From: Prorocentrum cordatum
Lineage: Eukaryota; Sar; Dinophyceae; Prorocentrales; Prorocentraceae
Assembly (NCBI GenBank): GCA_963575745.1
Contig: CAUYUJ010003914.1
Location: forward strand, 64,001-128,000
Direction of reading: 5' to 3'
Length of the DNA: 64,000 bases
Made by a program: the position numbers and the translations under genes. The notes beneath the pieces were generated by a model. That model ran no database searches. It worked only from the letters and a program-made list of their open reading frames with translations, and was not told the DNA's origin. This document shows positions 62,770 to 64,000 of this stretch, in pieces. Every line of letters starts with the position of its first letter. Positions within the stretch are counted from its first letter, which is position 1.

Positions 62770-64000
62770 CCTTGATCACAGGAATCCTTTACTGAAAACT
62801 TCCGTACTAAAGGAACACCTACTGAGGAACGCTTCCTAAAGGAATCCTTCGTAACGATCCCTTGCTAAGAGAATCCTTACTCAAATAATCAGTGCATGGG
62901 GGAACCTAACTAAAAATCGATTACACAAGGCATCCGTACTTAGCAACCCGTACGAAAGGCAAGCAACACTACGGCATCGTCACTGAGAGAACCCTCACTC
63001 AGGAAACCCTTACTGAAGGCATCCTGTCCTGACTGGGAAGCGGTTACTGAAGGCACCCTTACCATGGAATCCATACCAAGGGTATCCTTAGTAAAGAACC
63101 CTTTAAGACAGGCACCCTTCATCAATACATCCGTCCCAAGGGCACCCTTACTAAAGATCCTTTACTACATGGGGTGTGTATTGAGGACGCCGTACGAAAA
63201 AAAAGATCCTGATTAAGGATTCCTTACAACATGGGTTCTTTGCTCAGGATTCCGAACTGCAGGGGCCCTTAATACAAATCCCTCTCTAAAGGCATCCTTA
63301 CTGAAGAGTTTTTATATAAAGATCCTTCCGACGGACTCCGTATTAAAGACCTGTTATATTTAAAAAAGTACTCGGGAATTCATGAGAGAAAAACGGTTAC
63401 GTTTCGCCTTACCAAAGAACCCCTTCGTATGGATCCGATACTAAAGGCATTGTTTCAGGAATCGATCCTAAAAGCACCCTCAACAAAGAATCCGTTCTCA
63501 GGGCATCCTCACAAAAGGATTCCTCACTGAATGGCTTCTTCCTAAAACCCGCTTACTGCCGGGTCCCTTACTAAAGGAACCCTTAGGACAGGAGCTAGAA
63601 CAAGAAGGTCCTTTCTCAAAGGGTCCTTCTTCAGGATTCCTTACCAAAGGCATCTGCACCAAGGATTCGACTCTAAAGGAGTCCTCCTTACGAAAGAGCC
63701 TTTACGGAAGGAGAAGCTCATCCAGGAAAAGCATTAACATAGACACCTTATTGGAAGGATTCCGTTTTCAGGATCCCTCACTACAGGCATCCAGACTCAG
63801 AAACCCACACGAAAGGCGCCTTTGACAGGGAATCCGTACCATAGACATGATTACAAAGGACTCCTTACCGAAAGCACCCTTACTAAAAACTGCTTACTAC
63901 AAGGGTCCTTACTGAAGGCATCCTCTCTACAGGCACCTGTACTAGGGATTCCGCATTTCAAGAAATCCTTCCTAATGCCTCCTGAAGAAGGGCGTCCCAA
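62770..64000. repeat. ~16-bp diverged minisatellite to window end
   Basis: Unit CCTTACTAAAGG(A/C)AT(C) with many substitutions and small indels. It covers at least 1.2 kb and runs off the window. No open frame of note. Confidence 0.88.

Overview
This window looks like nuclear DNA of a dinoflagellate. The evidence is a relict spliced-leader array (44201-44265, minus strand), introns with GC-AG and GA-AG ends beside GT-AG ones, many short inverted-repeat elements sitting at exon borders (introners), very GC-rich sequence crowded with triplet repeats, and reading frames joined by AG|G acceptors. The species cannot be fixed from the sequence; a GC-rich genus such as Prorocentrum is a guess. No bacterial-style operons, tRNA, rRNA or CRISPR arrays were seen.

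Layout. 0-7 kb (minus strand): an ankyrin-repeat exon between a palindromic 114-bp repeat and a roughly 5-kb array of about 490-bp units, each carrying the 3' splice site of that exon. 7.7-9 kb: a decayed zinc-ribbon/coiled-coil gene. 9-24 kb: mostly intron-like and repeat DNA with scattered exon fragments (ankyrin at 15.8 and 20.9 kb, an unknown exon pair at 22.6-23.0 kb) and several palindromic elements. 25.7-27.3 kb (minus): a secreted repeat protein split by two inverted-repeat introns, one a 524-bp introner with a perfect 8-bp target duplication and two nested insertions. 28-42 kb: microsatellites, a retrotransposon RNase H relic, another ankyrin exon (33.4 kb), a 47-bp minisatellite and more palindromes. 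42.3-44.3 kb (minus): a retroposed, broken IMP dehydrogenase copy headed by relict spliced leaders. 44.6-52.8 kb: repeats. 52.9-57.2 kb (plus): the best intact gene, four exons encoding about 966 residues of unknown function, whose last exon carries a degenerate methyltransferase-like motif. 59.2-60.0 kb (plus): the N-terminal two thirds of a C5 cytosine DNA methyltransferase catalytic domain, ending in a 79-bp tandem repeat. 60-64 kb: GT repeats, two unknown exons and minisatellites to the window edge.

There is no evidence that the genes form a pathway. The common theme is genome architecture: mRNA recycling into DNA (relict leaders), intron gain by many different palindromic elements, and tandem amplification of intron pieces. 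All exon borders are read by eye and need transcript data. Coordinates of repeats are approximate to a few bases unless stated.
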